Assembly (NCBI GenBank): GCA_025462735.1 | Contig: JAOAPC010000022.1 | Location: 1 to 64,000 of the forward strand | DNA from: Acidobacteriaceae bacterium | GTDB taxonomy: Bacteria; Acidobacteriota; Terriglobia; Terriglobales; Acidobacteriaceae | Direction of reading: 5' to 3' | DNA: 64,000 nucleotides | In this document: piece after piece, positions 17,835-26,545 of the stretch | How positions within the stretch are numbered: the stretch's first letter is position 1 | How the letters are laid out: the number at the start of each line of letters is the position of its first letter | The notes under the pieces: model-generated | Databases searched by the model: none | Told to the model about the DNA's origin: nothing | What the model saw: only the letters and a program-made list of their open reading frames with translations | Program-made: the position numbers and the translations under genes

Positions 17835-18292
17835 TGAATGTTTGCCGCCGACTGCAGGTCGATCTGTTTCCACTCTCCCGCGATAATTCCTTTACGAATC
17901 TGGGCCGCGGTTTTGTGCTTCTGGGTCATTTGGTACGAGTAATAGAGCTCCTTCATGCAGGTTGAGCACTCGGCCCCGTGCGTCCCTTCAAAACAACTGT
18001 GCAGGCTCTTATGTCCGGTGCGGTCGCAGTAGCAATAACAGGGCTGCTGGTAAATCACCTTTGGGATCTTCGCCGCCAGCTCGTAAGCGTGTGACTGATA
18101 TGGATACTGGTCGTTGTTTCCCCAGAGCTGGTCCCGGCCTAAGATCGCCGGCAGCTTCGCGCCTGGCGCCGGAGGCGGATTATAAGCGGGCACTATCGCT
18201 TCCTCTTTTGCCTGCTCGGAAATGGCCCACGGCGCTGAAACTGCAATCGTGAGCAGCAGCAGCCCGGCCAACATGAGTCCCCGTCTCAACAT
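17831..18292 (-). CDS. Exported PCYCGC-motif protein
   Basis: A signal peptide (MLRRGLMLAGLLLLTIAVSAPWA) precedes a proline-rich linker and a cysteine-rich core QQPCYCYCDRTGHKSLHSCF followed by CSTCMKEL. This is the PCYCGC-motif family (Pfam PF13798 as I remember it), exported proteins of unknown role, with Tyr in place of the Gly of the name motif. The His and Cys cluster suggests metal binding. It is transcribed with the membrane protein upstream. Confidence 0.8.
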   Translation of the reverse strand: MLRRGLMLAGLLLLTIAVSAPWAISEQAKEEAIVPAYNPPPAPGAKLPAILGRDQLWGNNDQYPYQSHAYELAAKIPKVIYQQPCYCYCDRTGHKSLHSCFEGTHGAECSTCMKELYYSYQMTQKHKTAAQIRKGIIAGEWKQIDLQSAANIQ

Positions 18293-18413
18293 ACGATACT
18301 CAAGGGCGTATTGTAACGCGAATTACAGAAGGGCGCATAGACCAGCGCCTGATACTGGTGTACTACCGTGGTTGCGGGAGCAAGGAGCAGGTGCTGGGAT
18401 TAGGAGAGGGGCG

Positions 18414-19064
18414 TCAAGTGAATTGGTTCTGAGGCGCTGATTTTGTGCGTTGCTGTCGCAGCCAGGCGGCAAAGGGCGTTGCAAACAGCAGAGTCCACAA
18501 CGCAAAACCAACCATAAACCATTCAGTCAGAGACTGATGCTCAGAGGGCAAAAGACCGAATCGAATAATGCCCCAAATAACCAGCGCTAGAGTTGTAAGC
18601 AACACGCTCGAAATCAACATGGTCAGTCCAACGCGCTTGCGCCGAAAAAGATCATCGATGCCACGTCCAGCATAGGCCCAAGCTGGGATTGCGAATATCG
18701 GGAAGCTCAGCCAGCGCCAAACCGCCGGACCAAGTGAGTCGGGATACCAATAGCCCCCGTGACCGCCGATCGATGAAAAGACGGGGTTGATGAAGGCGGC
18801 TGGAGCGTTCAGGACAGTAATTAGCATTTCCGAAGACAACGTAGCTCTCTGGAAAGAGAAATTGAAGAAATTATTAGATGGGATAGCCAGTTGGAATTCG
18901 CCTGCTTGCAACATAACACCTGATGCTCCGTGCGAAAGACCTTTAAGCCGAAAATAGAAGAGCAACGCAGGAATGAAAACCAGTCCGGCCGCGAAGACTA
19001 GGTTTAGGATAGGCAGCAGCAGAGAGAACCTAAACACAGACTTTTTCACGCTGGCAGGATACAC
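18414..19064 (-). CDS. Polytopic membrane protein, unknown
   Basis: The 216-residue protein has five or six hydrophobic helices (first: FSLLLPILNLVFAAGLVFIPALLFYF; later TMLISSVLLTTLALVIWGII). The middle region (GGHGGYWYPDSLGPAVWRW) is extracytoplasmic by hydropathy. I do not recognise the family. It is divergent from the protease-like gene at 19124 across a 59-base gap that must hold both promoters. Confidence 0.65.
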   Translation of the reverse strand: MYPASVKKSVFRFSLLLPILNLVFAAGLVFIPALLFYFRLKGLSHGASGVMLQAGEFQLAIPSNNFFNFSFQRATLSSEMLITVLNAPAAFINPVFSSIGGHGGYWYPDSLGPAVWRWLSFPIFAIPAWAYAGRGIDDLFRRKRVGLTMLISSVLLTTLALVIWGIIRFGLLPSEHQSLTEWFMVGFALWTLLFATPFAAWLRQQRTKSAPQNQFT

Positions 19065-19123
19065 CCGTTCACGTTTCTGTGGGAGTTCTTGTTCATTCCC
19101 TAAATCCCCAGTATGTTTAATGA

Positions 19124-20647
19124 ATGTTTCGTCGCTGCACGCTCGGTCTATTTCGATTTCTCGTCGCCTTGCTGATTACTCTACTTCTCTGCTTCTCGGG
19201 TCTTGCGCAGGAGCCTGCTCCTTCTGCGTCCAAGCAACCGGCGGCCGCGCCAACCGAACAAAAGCCCGACCAGAATCCCGCCGAAGCTGGCAGCGACAAA
19301 GCGAGCGCCGACAAATCCACCACTAAACCCGAGAGCAAAATCACGCCCGAGCAAGCCGAGCAACTCTTTCGTGACGTAGACACGATCCTCGACTTCGCCA
19401 GCAACGACACTTCGCTTCCCATCAAGCATGAAGTCAAGCGCCGGCTCGCCAGCCGCGATGAGGTGGTCAGTTACCTCAAGAAAAATATGGCCGAGGACAA
19501 AGATGTGCAGCGCCTTCGCCGCACCGAGCTGGTGCTCAAGAAATTCGGCCTCCTTCCCAAGGATTTCGATCTGCAAACTTTTCTGGTAAGCCTGCTGGAA
19601 GAGCAAGTCGCTGGCTATTACGACGCGAAGACAAAAACCGTGAACCTGCTCGATTGGGTGCTGCCGGACTTGCAGCGCCCGGTACTGGCGCATGAGCTGA
19701 CGCACGCCTTGCAGGACCAATCGTTTGGGCTCGACAAGTGGCTGAAGAAGGGCAACGAAGACCTGGACACCAAAAAAGACCTGAAACCCGACGACATCAC
19801 CAAAGACGAAAACAGTGAAGCCCGGCAAGCGGTCGTCGAAGGGCAGGCCATGGTCGTGCTTGTCGATTACATGCTCGCGCCCTTACACCGGACCGTGGCG
19901 AACTCTCCGGAAGTTGTGGACACGTTGAACGCAGACATGGCGGCCGGCACCGCCGATTCCAAGGTCTATCAAAATGCTCCGGTCTTCATGAAAGAGGCGC
20001 TGACATTTCCGTATCGCTATGGCGTGGAGTTTGAAGCGGAGCTGCTCCGCGAGCAGGGGAAAGACAAAGCCTTCGCGATGACCTTTGCGAACCCGCCGCG
20101 CACCAGCCGCGAAATCATGGAGCCGCAGACCTACATTGCCGGAGAGCACCTGGCGCCGCTTTCGCTCCCAGACTTCAAGCATATCTTTAAGAATTACGAC
20201 CGCTTTGACATTGGCGCTATCGGGGAATTCGACGTTGCCGTGCTAGCGGAGCAATATGCGGGGCTGGAAGCTTCCAAGCGAATTTATCCGAACTGGCGCG
20301 GCGGATATTACTACTCAGTCCATCCCAAAGGAAATATGGCAGCGCCGTTGCAATTGGTGTTCGTCTCCAAATGGGCGAGCCCTAAGGCTGCCGATCAATT
20401 TGCTGCGATTTATGCACGTGGCATGCAGCAGCGCTATAAGAACGTAAAAGCGCCCACTGATACAAATCTTCCGGCGGATTTGAAGGACCTGCGAACGCTC
20501 GGTGGCGACCACAGTTGGACTACAGAAGAAGGCGCGGTCGTAATCGACGTAAAAGCCGATACCGTGCTCGTAACAGAGAGCCTGGAACCGGCAATCACAA
20601 ACGAGTTCCGCGAGGCAGTGTTTGCAGGCACCCCGAGCAATCCGTAA
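19124..20647 (+). CDS. Secreted putative zinc metalloprotease
   Basis: A signal peptide (FLVALLITLLLCFSGLAQE) and a Pro/Ala/Lys-rich linker precede a domain with the zinc motif HELTHALQDQ (His190-His194). Upstream LLEEQVAGYYDAKTKTVNLL forms the edge strand typical of gluzincins, and NSEARQAVVEGQA downstream may supply the third ligand Glu. The rest has no recognised subdomain. The family is common but uncharacterised in Acidobacteriota as far as I know. A degradative or envelope-maintenance role is inferred. Confidence 0.8.
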   Translation: MFRRCTLGLFRFLVALLITLLLCFSGLAQEPAPSASKQPAAAPTEQKPDQNPAEAGSDKASADKSTTKPESKITPEQAEQLFRDVDTILDFASNDTSLPIKHEVKRRLASRDEVVSYLKKNMAEDKDVQRLRRTELVLKKFGLLPKDFDLQTFLVSLLEEQVAGYYDAKTKTVNLLDWVLPDLQRPVLAHELTHALQDQSFGLDKWLKKGNEDLDTKKDLKPDDITKDENSEARQAVVEGQAMVVLVDYMLAPLHRTVANSPEVVDTLNADMAAGTADSKVYQNAPVFMKEALTFPYRYGVEFEAELLREQGKDKAFAMTFANPPRTSREIMEPQTYIAGEHLAPLSLPDFKHIFKNYDRFDIGAIGEFDVAVLAEQYAGLEASKRIYPNWRGGYYYSVHPKGNMAAPLQLVFVSKWASPKAADQFAAIYARGMQQRYKNVKAPTDTNLPADLKDLRTLGGDHSWTTEEGAVVIDVKADTVLVTESLEPAITNEFREAVFAGTPSNP

Positions 20648-20650
20648 GCA

Positions 20651-20826
20651 ACTTACCACAGACCAATCAAAGAAACACGGAGTGAAAGCCACAGCGCTTG
20701 TCTCAGCTTTTTACCTGTTCGTGTTCTAGCTTTCGACGTTCTGTGAGACTCCAAACTTCTAAAGTTCCATTCAGTTCCTCTGTGGCACCTCTGCGTCCTC
20801 TGTGGTTAAAGGTTTGTGGTTAACGG
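20651..20826. repeat. Two copies of the CTCTGTGGTTAA interspersed repeat
   Basis: The spacer before mtnP carries an inverted copy (ACCACAGACC, AACACGGAG) and then a direct double copy (TTCCTCTGTGGCACC, GCGTCCTCTGTGGTTAAA). The same family occurs at 12641 and 26465. Confidence 0.6.
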
Positions 20827-20847
20827 TTTTCGCGCGACCCATTTTTG

Positions 20848-20853
20848 TATAAT
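20848..20853 (+). promoter_or_regulatory. Perfect -10 box before mtnP
   Basis: TATAAT lies 36 bases before the preferred mtnP start. No good -35 hexamer is visible at 16-18 bases; the region upstream is the interspersed repeat. A start site near 20860 would leave a leader of about 30 bases. Confidence 0.4.
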
Positions 20854-20888
20854 CACCGTTCGTCTTGAATCCCTTCCAGAGAGGCAAT

Positions 20889-21749
20889 TTGTCCCAAGCA
20901 GAGATTGGAATTATCGGCGGCAGCGGCCTGTACTCCATGCCCGGCCTCACCGATATCCGCGAGACATCGCTGCAAACCCCGTTCGGCGCGCCTTCCGATG
21001 CCTTCGTTCTGGGCACGCTTGAGGGAAAAAAAGTAGCGTTCCTGGCCCGCCACGGTCGCGGCCATGCGATTCTGCCGAGCGAACTCAACTTCCGCGCCAA
21101 TATCCACGGATTCAAGCAGCTCGGAGTGGAGCGCATCCTTTCTATTTCTGCCGTCGGGTCTTTGAAAGAAGAACATAAGCCACTGGAGTTCGTGATTCCT
21201 GATCAATTCCTCGATCGCACCCGGCATCGTATCGACACTTTTTTCGGCGAAGGCATAGTAGCGCACATTGCTTTTGCCGACCCTATATGTCCGCAGTTAT
21301 CAGAAGCGGTTGCAGCCGCATGCAAAAAGGCGAAAGTGATTGGGAAGCGTGGCGGGACTTATCTCTGCATGGAGGGGCCGCAGTTTTCAACCAAAGCCGA
21401 GTCGAATCTCTACCGCTCTTGGGGCATGGACGTGATCGGCATGACTAATCTGCAGGAAGCAAAGCTGGCCCGCGAAGCTGAGATCTGTTACGTGACCGTT
21501 GCAATGGTCACCGATTACGACTGCTGGCATCCCCATCACGATTCCGTCACCGTGGATCAAATCATCGCCGTACTGACGAAGAATGCGGAGAACGCCTGCA
21601 ACGTGGTGCGCGAGGCAGTCGCGTCCATGCCGAAGGATCGCCGCTGCAAATGCGGATCGGCGTTGGCCCATGCCATCATCACCGATCGCAAGAAAATTCC
21701 GCAGTCCACACGCGAAAAACTAAAACTGATCCTGGGAAAATATCTGTGA
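20889..21749 (+). CDS. mtnP: S-methyl-5'-thioadenosine phosphorylase
   Basis: The enzyme splits methylthioadenosine, the by-product of polyamine and related synthesis, into adenine and methylthioribose-1-P. Motifs are [14 protein letters not shown] at the N-terminus, [20 protein letters not shown], the purine site [13 protein letters not shown] and [17 protein letters not shown] with [12 protein letters not shown] prefer the TTG at 20889 because GAGAGG lies 5 bases before it; the listed frame starts at another TTG eight codons earlier. Together with the PfkB kinase it may form a nucleoside-salvage pair; mtnA and later methionine-salvage genes are not in the window. Confidence 0.93.
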   Translation: MSQAEIGIIGGSGLYSMPGLTDIRETSLQTPFGAPSDAFVLGTLEGKKVAFLARHGRGHAILPSELNFRANIHGFKQLGVERILSISAVGSLKEEHKPLEFVIPDQFLDRTRHRIDTFFGEGIVAHIAFADPICPQLSEAVAAACKKAKVIGKRGGTYLCMEGPQFSTKAESNLYRSWGMDVIGMTNLQEAKLAREAEICYVTVAMVTDYDCWHPHHDSVTVDQIIAVLTKNAENACNVVREAVASMPKDRRCKCGSALAHAIITDRKKIPQSTREKLKLILGKYL

Positions 21750-21793
21750 GCAGTGATTTGGTTGACCACGAATTCATCGGAACACTCGGGAAG

Positions 21794-21813
21794 GGCACGG
21801 CTTTAGCTGTGCC
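21794..21813. repeat. Short palindromic repeat (GGCACGGCTTTAGCTGTGCC)
   Basis: A stem of eight to nine pairs around CTTTAG lies between mtnP and the PfkB gene. The same design (stem around CTTTAG) occurs at 48159-48176 and 48197-48208, so it is a repeat family, not a gene-specific signal. Confidence 0.55.
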
Positions 21814-21886
21814 GATCTTGCATCAAGTCGATATCAGAACGCGACCTAGGAGCGGCCCTTCCTAACTTTTGGACTAACTGACAAGC

Positions 21887-22810
21887 ATGAGCATACTCGC
21901 CATTGGTTCCATCGCATTCGACAACATCGCTACTCCTTCTGGTCGCGCTGAGAACGTTCTCGGCGGCGCCGCAACCTACTTCTCACTCGCCGCCAGCTAC
22001 TTCACCGATGTACGCGTAGTCGGGGTAGTTGGAGAAGACTTTACCGCCGAACATGAAAATGTATTGAAGAAACGCGCAGTCGACACCCGTGGGATCGAGC
22101 ACGCAAAAGGGAAAACCTTTCGTTGGGGCGGACAGTACCTGGATAACCTGAATGAGGCGAAGACGGACTTCACCGAGCTGAACGTCTTCGAAAACTTCCA
22201 TCCGCAAATCCCTCCGGAATATAAGGATTCGGAGGTTCTATTTCTAGGCAATAATCACCCCAGCCTGCAGGGTGCAGTCCGGCGGGAACTCTCTGCCATC
22301 AAACTGACTGGCGGCGACACCATGAATTATTGGATCCGAAGCGCCAACGCAGAGCTACGGAAAACCCTCCGCCTGATTAATATTCTTATGATTAATGACG
22401 GCGAAGCCAAAATGCTCGCTAACGAATCCAACCTGCCGCGGGCCGCGCAGAAAGTCCTCGCCATGGGGCCGCAGGCTTTGGTGATCAAGCACGGCGAGTA
22501 TGGCGCAACAATTTTCTTTCGCGAAGGAGCTTTCGGTATAGGCAAGCATCCGTTCCGCGCTCCCGCCCTGCCCATTGAAGAAGTCAAAGATCCCACCGGC
22601 GCCGGCGATTCCTTCGCCGGAGGCTTCATGGGATATATCGGCTCGCAGGAAAACCTAAACCGCGAAGTTATCAAGCGCGCTCTGTTCTACGGCGGCGTCA
22701 TGGGATCCTTTGCCGTGGAGCAGTTCGGGACCGAACGCCTGCAGTCTCTGACTCGCCCCGAGATCGACGCCCGCTTCCAAGTGTTTCGCGAACTCACCCA
22801 CCTGGAATGA
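21887..22810 (+). CDS. PfkB-family carbohydrate or nucleoside kinase
   Basis: The protein has the PfkB fold: an N-terminal strand SILAIGSIAFDNI, a substrate lid with GGAATYFSLAASYF, and the anion-hole and catalytic-base motif KDPTGAGDSFAGG near residue 240, where the Asp of GAGD is the base. The length, 307, is usual. The substrate is not predictable from the motifs. Placement after mtnP suggests a nucleoside such as adenosine, but a sugar is equally possible. Its stop overlaps the next start by 4 bases (ATGA). Confidence 0.88.
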   Translation: MSILAIGSIAFDNIATPSGRAENVLGGAATYFSLAASYFTDVRVVGVVGEDFTAEHENVLKKRAVDTRGIEHAKGKTFRWGGQYLDNLNEAKTDFTELNVFENFHPQIPPEYKDSEVLFLGNNHPSLQGAVRRELSAIKLTGGDTMNYWIRSANAELRKTLRLINILMINDGEAKMLANESNLPRAAQKVLAMGPQALVIKHGEYGATIFFREGAFGIGKHPFRAPALPIEEVKDPTGAGDSFAGGFMGYIGSQENLNREVIKRALFYGGVMGSFAVEQFGTERLQSLTRPEIDARFQVFRELTHLE

Positions 22811-24450
22811 AGAAGCCGAGCACTCCCGCCAGCGAGATATTTTTGCTTGGGCAGATTGCTGCGATCATCTCTATTGCCGCCTTCTTTTTTTATTTGAAGC
22901 GCGGGGACCTCTTGCTTTACGGCGATGCGGTTGCTCACATCAACATTGCCCGCCGCGTGGTCGATTCGCGAACTCCAGGATTGCTGCAGCTCGGCACCGT
23001 ATGGCTTCCGCTTCCGCATCTGCTGATGCTGCCTTTTCTGGTCTCGCGCTGGATGTGGCAGACCGGGATTGGCGGATCGATTCCGCCGATGTGCGGCTAC
23101 GTTCTCAGCGTCACCGGAATTTTTCACCTGGTGCAGACCGTTCTCGCCTCCTCCAAAAATCAGAAAGTACTGGGAGCAGGCTTTGCTCCGTGGTTCGCCG
23201 CCGCCATCTTCGGCCTCAATCCTAATCTGACTTATCTGCAGACCACGGCGATGACCGAGCCCATCTATTTAGCGTTTTTCATCTGGGCGCTGGTGTTTGT
23301 GTGCACCGCATTGCGGGCCTGCGCCGCTGGCGACGCGAAACAATCGACTTTATGTTTGACCAAGGCCGGATTCTGCCTGTCCGGTGCCTGCCTCACCCGC
23401 TACGACGGATGGTTTCTTGCAGGGGTGGTTATCGCGGTTTTATTAGCGCTTTCGCGACTTCCCAATTTCGCTCCTCTTCGCCCGGGGATTAAAAGACTGG
23501 CATTGCTCGCGGCAGTAGCCCCGGCACTCTGGTTGGGATACAACTACGTGATTTACCGCAATCCGGCGGAATTCGCGAATGGGCCTTATTCAGCCAAAGT
23601 AATCGAGCAAAAGAGTCTCGCCGCCGGAACAGCCCCGCATCCCGGCACTCACAATTTGCGCGTATCTTTTCGATATTTCTTCAAGTCCGCCGAACTGAAT
23701 CTGGGAGAAGGGAAGTGGCAGGTGTTTTGGGTCTGCTCGCTTCTGCTGGGTACGGCAATCATCGTGCTGTTTCAAAGAAGTTTGTGGCCGCTGCTTTTTC
23801 TTTGGGTTCCGGTTCCGTTCTACATGCTCTCAATCGCTTACAGCGGCGTCCCGCTCTATGTTCCAACCTGGTGGCCTTTTTCCCTCTACAACGTCCGTTA
23901 CGGCATTGAGATGCTGCCTGCATTTGCGGTGTTTACCGCCGTTGCCGCTTATGGATTAATGCGATTTGCCACCAGCACAAGGTCACGGCTTGTGATCGCG
24001 ATCGTCTTCCTACTTTTGGTCGCAGGCAGCTATGTCCAAGTTTGGCGCGAAGGCCCAGTCAGCTTCGAGGAAGCGGTCATCAATTCGCGGTCTCGCATCG
24101 CCCTCGAAACCGTGGTTGCATCAAGGTTAGAAATCTTGCCGCCGGATTCCACATTTATTATGTACCTCGGCGACCACGTTGGCGCTCTGCAGCAGGCGGG
24201 CATTTCACTTTCGAGCGTCATCAATGAAGGTAATCATCGTCCGGGGAAGCGCCCTGCTGACCCCAATGGCCTGTGGGAACACGCCCTCAAACATCCGGCC
24301 GCATACGCGAATTATGTGATCGCATTCGATTCTGATCCAGTCGCCTCCACCATAAACAAGAGCGAACTTGCACCGCTGGCAATTTTGCGAGTGACGGGCC
24401 AGCCGGAAGCTACTCTCTATAAGACCCTCAAGAGTAATCAGATACGTTAA
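22807..24450 (+). CDS. GT-C-like polytopic membrane glycosyltransferase
   Basis: About eleven hydrophobic helices are visible. After the first helix comes LLLYGDAVAHINIARRVVDS, in the place where GT39/GT-C enzymes carry the catalytic acidic residue of the first periplasmic loop, followed by GLLQLGTVWLPLPHLLM, a pattern common in this unnamed group. A C-terminal periplasmic domain of about 130 residues contains STFIMYLGDHVGAL. The likely job is transfer of a lipid-linked sugar on the outer face of the inner membrane. Substrate unknown. It overlaps the kinase gene by 4 bases. Confidence 0.75.
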   Translation: MKKPSTPASEIFLLGQIAAIISIAAFFFYLKRGDLLLYGDAVAHINIARRVVDSRTPGLLQLGTVWLPLPHLLMLPFLVSRWMWQTGIGGSIPPMCGYVLSVTGIFHLVQTVLASSKNQKVLGAGFAPWFAAAIFGLNPNLTYLQTTAMTEPIYLAFFIWALVFVCTALRACAAGDAKQSTLCLTKAGFCLSGACLTRYDGWFLAGVVIAVLLALSRLPNFAPLRPGIKRLALLAAVAPALWLGYNYVIYRNPAEFANGPYSAKVIEQKSLAAGTAPHPGTHNLRVSFRYFFKSAELNLGEGKWQVFWVCSLLLGTAIIVLFQRSLWPLLFLWVPVPFYMLSIAYSGVPLYVPTWWPFSLYNVRYGIEMLPAFAVFTAVAAYGLMRFATSTRSRLVIAIVFLLLVAGSYVQVWREGPVSFEEAVINSRSRIALETVVASRLEILPPDSTFIMYLGDHVGALQQAGISLSSVINEGNHRPGKRPADPNGLWEHALKHPAAYANYVIAFDSDPVASTINKSELAPLAILRVTGQPEATLYKTLKSNQIR

Positions 24451-24536
24451 CCGCTGCTGGCTCACTGGCTGAAGCACTCACGCCGCATGATGTTAGAATC
24501 CGAGCAAAATTGCTGTTAGAAAACAGGACTGCACTC

Positions 24537-24689
24537 GTGTTTGCACAAATGCCCCTCCTTGTCGGAGAACTCAAAAAGTCGGCGCTGGCTGCGCTCACTC
24601 GCAAGCAGCAGAAGGCAGTGCTGCGCCGTCTGCAGCAGTCTGGAAAGTTTGAGACCGTCGCGGCTTTACGCCCGGTGCGGTCCGAATGA
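24537..24689 (+). CDS. 50-aa basic ORF coupled to dapF
   Basis: A GTG-started frame below the ORF-track cutoff encodes a 50-residue basic, helical protein (LVGELKKSALAALTRKQQKAVLRRL). Its TGA overlaps the ATG of the dapF homologue (ATGA), a sign of translational coupling. I do not recognise it. It may be a small protein in its own right or a leader that controls dapF translation. Confidence 0.45.
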   Translation: MFAQMPLLVGELKKSALAALTRKQQKAVLRRLQQSGKFETVAALRPVRSE

Positions 24690-25492
24690 GCGGCACAGAC
24701 GGCATGACTTTGGCCGCGATTCCATTCGTGAAGGCGAGCGCCTGTGGAAATGACTTCCTTATTATTGAGGGCTTGCACGCGCCACCCGACCTTCCCGCCT
24801 TCAGCCGCGGCATCTGCGATCGTCACAACGGTGTGGGCGCCGACGGCGTGGAGTGGCTGTTTCCGGCTCAGGACGCCGATATTCGCGCCCGCCTCATAAA
24901 CGCCGACGGGTCCGATGCGGAAATTTCCGGCAATGGCACCCGTTGCGTCGCGGCTTATCTGTGCTCGCAGACTCCGCGAACAGAACTCAGTATTCGAACC
25001 GGCGCTGGAATAAAAAATTGCAGTCTGATCTCGCGCACCCACAAATCATTTGAATTCGAAATTGCCATGGGTGAGTCTCAAGTTGGCGATGAGTTTCCGA
25101 TCAAAGTTGCATTTGGGGAGGTTCGCGGGATCCCGGTCTCCATGGGCAATCCACATTTTGTGGTTTTCGTCGATGAATTTTCTCCCGGCTGGCAGGGCGA
25201 TGCCGCCGAGATTGGGAAACATCATGACTTCAAGTACGGGATTAATGTTGAGCTGGTTGCGGTTCGCGACAAAGGAAATATAGAAGTACGTTTCTTTGAG
25301 CGCGGAGTTGGCGAAACGCAATCCTCTGGCACTGGATCATGCGCTGCAGCAGTTGCTGCAATCTTCTGCAAGAAAGCAGAGTCTCCCGTCCGCGTGCACG
25401 CTCCCGGAGGCGCGCAAACGGTGCGCTGGGAAGATCAGGTCTTCCTGCGGGGGCCCGCTCAACTCGTTTGCCGGGGAGAATTCCTGCTTTAA
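24686..25492 (+). CDS. dapF: DapF-like epimerase with both catalytic Cys replaced by Ser
   Basis: The 268-residue protein is a clear member of the diaminopimelate epimerase fold: KASACGNDFLIIEG, HNGVGADGVEWL, NADGSDAEISGNGTRC, MGNPHFVVFVD and GVGETQSSGTGSCAAA. In characterised DapF the two acid/base residues are the Cys of CGNGxR and the Cys of xCGTG. Here both are Ser (Ser81 and Ser214), read directly from TCC and TCT codons. The neighbouring residues are conserved, so this is not a decayed gene. It may use Ser/Ser chemistry, or catalyse a related reaction. Wall-recycling genes follow it. Confidence 0.85.
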   Translation: MSGTDGMTLAAIPFVKASACGNDFLIIEGLHAPPDLPAFSRGICDRHNGVGADGVEWLFPAQDADIRARLINADGSDAEISGNGTRCVAAYLCSQTPRTELSIRTGAGIKNCSLISRTHKSFEFEIAMGESQVGDEFPIKVAFGEVRGIPVSMGNPHFVVFVDEFSPGWQGDAAEIGKHHDFKYGINVELVAVRDKGNIEVRFFERGVGETQSSGTGSCAAAVAAIFCKKAESPVRVHAPGGAQTVRWEDQVFLRGPAQLVCRGEFLL

Positions 25493-25499
25493 TCTCTAA

Positions 25500-26456
25500 A
25501 TGCCAGCCCGCCCCCAAGTTGAACGCATCAAGCCTCCAGCCCTGCGGCCGGGAGATAACATTGGCATTGTCGCTCCGGCAAGTTATTTCAGGCGGCAGGA
25601 TTTTGACAACGGTTGCGAGGCGCTGCGGCAAATGGGATACAAGCCGGTTTACGACGAATCTATTTTCGATCGTGATATTTATTTTGCCGGATCAGTCGAT
25701 CGGCGTGCCCGCGAACTGGAAAATATGTTTCAGCGAGATGACGTAAAGGCCATCGTCTGTGCGCGCGGGGGCTACGGTTCGAATTATCTTTTGCCCGCGC
25801 TGGACATCAATAAGATCACTTCGCATCCAAAAGCATTTATCGGATATAGCGACAACACTACACTCCAGACTTACTTTTGTGATGCCGCCGGGACTGTGAC
25901 ATTTCACGGGCCTATGGTTGCAAAAGATTTTGCAAAGGCTGACGGCGTCGATGTTGAGTCCTGGCTAGCTGCGTTGAGCGGACGTGAAAACTGGCGTTTT
26001 AATTTCGACGTGAACTCTGGCGTTAAGCCACTGGCGCAGGGTGCAGCCGAAGGCGTTCTCTACGGCGGGTGTCTCTCGATGTTGGTTGAATCGCTTGGTA
26101 CTCCGTACGAAATCCGCACCGAAGGCACGATACTCTTTATTGAGGATGTGGCCACGAAGCCATACCAGATCGATCGCATGTTGATGCATCTGAAGCTGGC
26201 CGGCAAGCTGGATGGCGTCCGGGGTCTCATCTTCGGCGAAATGCTGGATTGCGTTCAGGCGCCTGGCCAGGGCTACACTTTGGAAGAAGTCGTGATGAGA
26301 ATAGTAGGAGATTTGCGCGTTCCGGTGGCTTACGGACTGCGTTCCGGCCATGTCTCGAGTCACAACATAACGTTGCCGATTGGAGTTAGCGCGGTATTGA
26401 ACGTGGGCGGCTCTGGGGTGACCCTGGAGATTCTGGAACCGGCAACAGCAACGTGA
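25500..26456 (+). CDS. ldcA: LD-carboxypeptidase (peptidase S66)
   Basis: The enzyme removes the terminal D-Ala from murein tetrapeptides in the cytoplasm during wall recycling. Motifs are LRPGDNIGIVAPAS at the N-terminus, ARGGYGSNYLLPALD, the nucleophile in FIGYSDNTTLQ, a catalytic Glu in FIEDVATKPYQIDRM, and the His in GLRSGHVSSHNITLPIG. The length of 318 is normal. It begins 7 bases after the dapF homologue and is followed by mpl, which uses the tripeptide product. Confidence 0.93.
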   Translation: MPARPQVERIKPPALRPGDNIGIVAPASYFRRQDFDNGCEALRQMGYKPVYDESIFDRDIYFAGSVDRRARELENMFQRDDVKAIVCARGGYGSNYLLPALDINKITSHPKAFIGYSDNTTLQTYFCDAAGTVTFHGPMVAKDFAKADGVDVESWLAALSGRENWRFNFDVNSGVKPLAQGAAEGVLYGGCLSMLVESLGTPYEIRTEGTILFIEDVATKPYQIDRMLMHLKLAGKLDGVRGLIFGEMLDCVQAPGQGYTLEEVVMRIVGDLRVPVAYGLRSGHVSSHNITLPIGVSAVLNVGGSGVTLEILEPATAT

Positions 26457-26464
26457 ACCTGATT

Positions 26465-26530
26465 TTCTCTGTGTAACTCTGTGACCTCTGTGGTTAATGG
26501 TTTTAGTAACACGGAGAGCACAGAGGCGGA
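26465..26530. repeat. CTCTGTGGTTAA interspersed repeat with inverted half
   Basis: The run TCTCTGTGTAACTCTGTGACC and TCTGTGGTTAATGG is followed by AACACGGAGAGCACAGAGG, an inverted version, so the unit can fold. It separates the S66 and mpl genes. Confidence 0.6.
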
Positions 26531-26545
26531 CTGAGTTATTTATCG

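Noticed and set aside
19181-19828. 215-aa minus-strand frame over the metalloprotease-like gene
   Set aside because: Antisense to a gene with a signal peptide and HExxH motif; no independent support.
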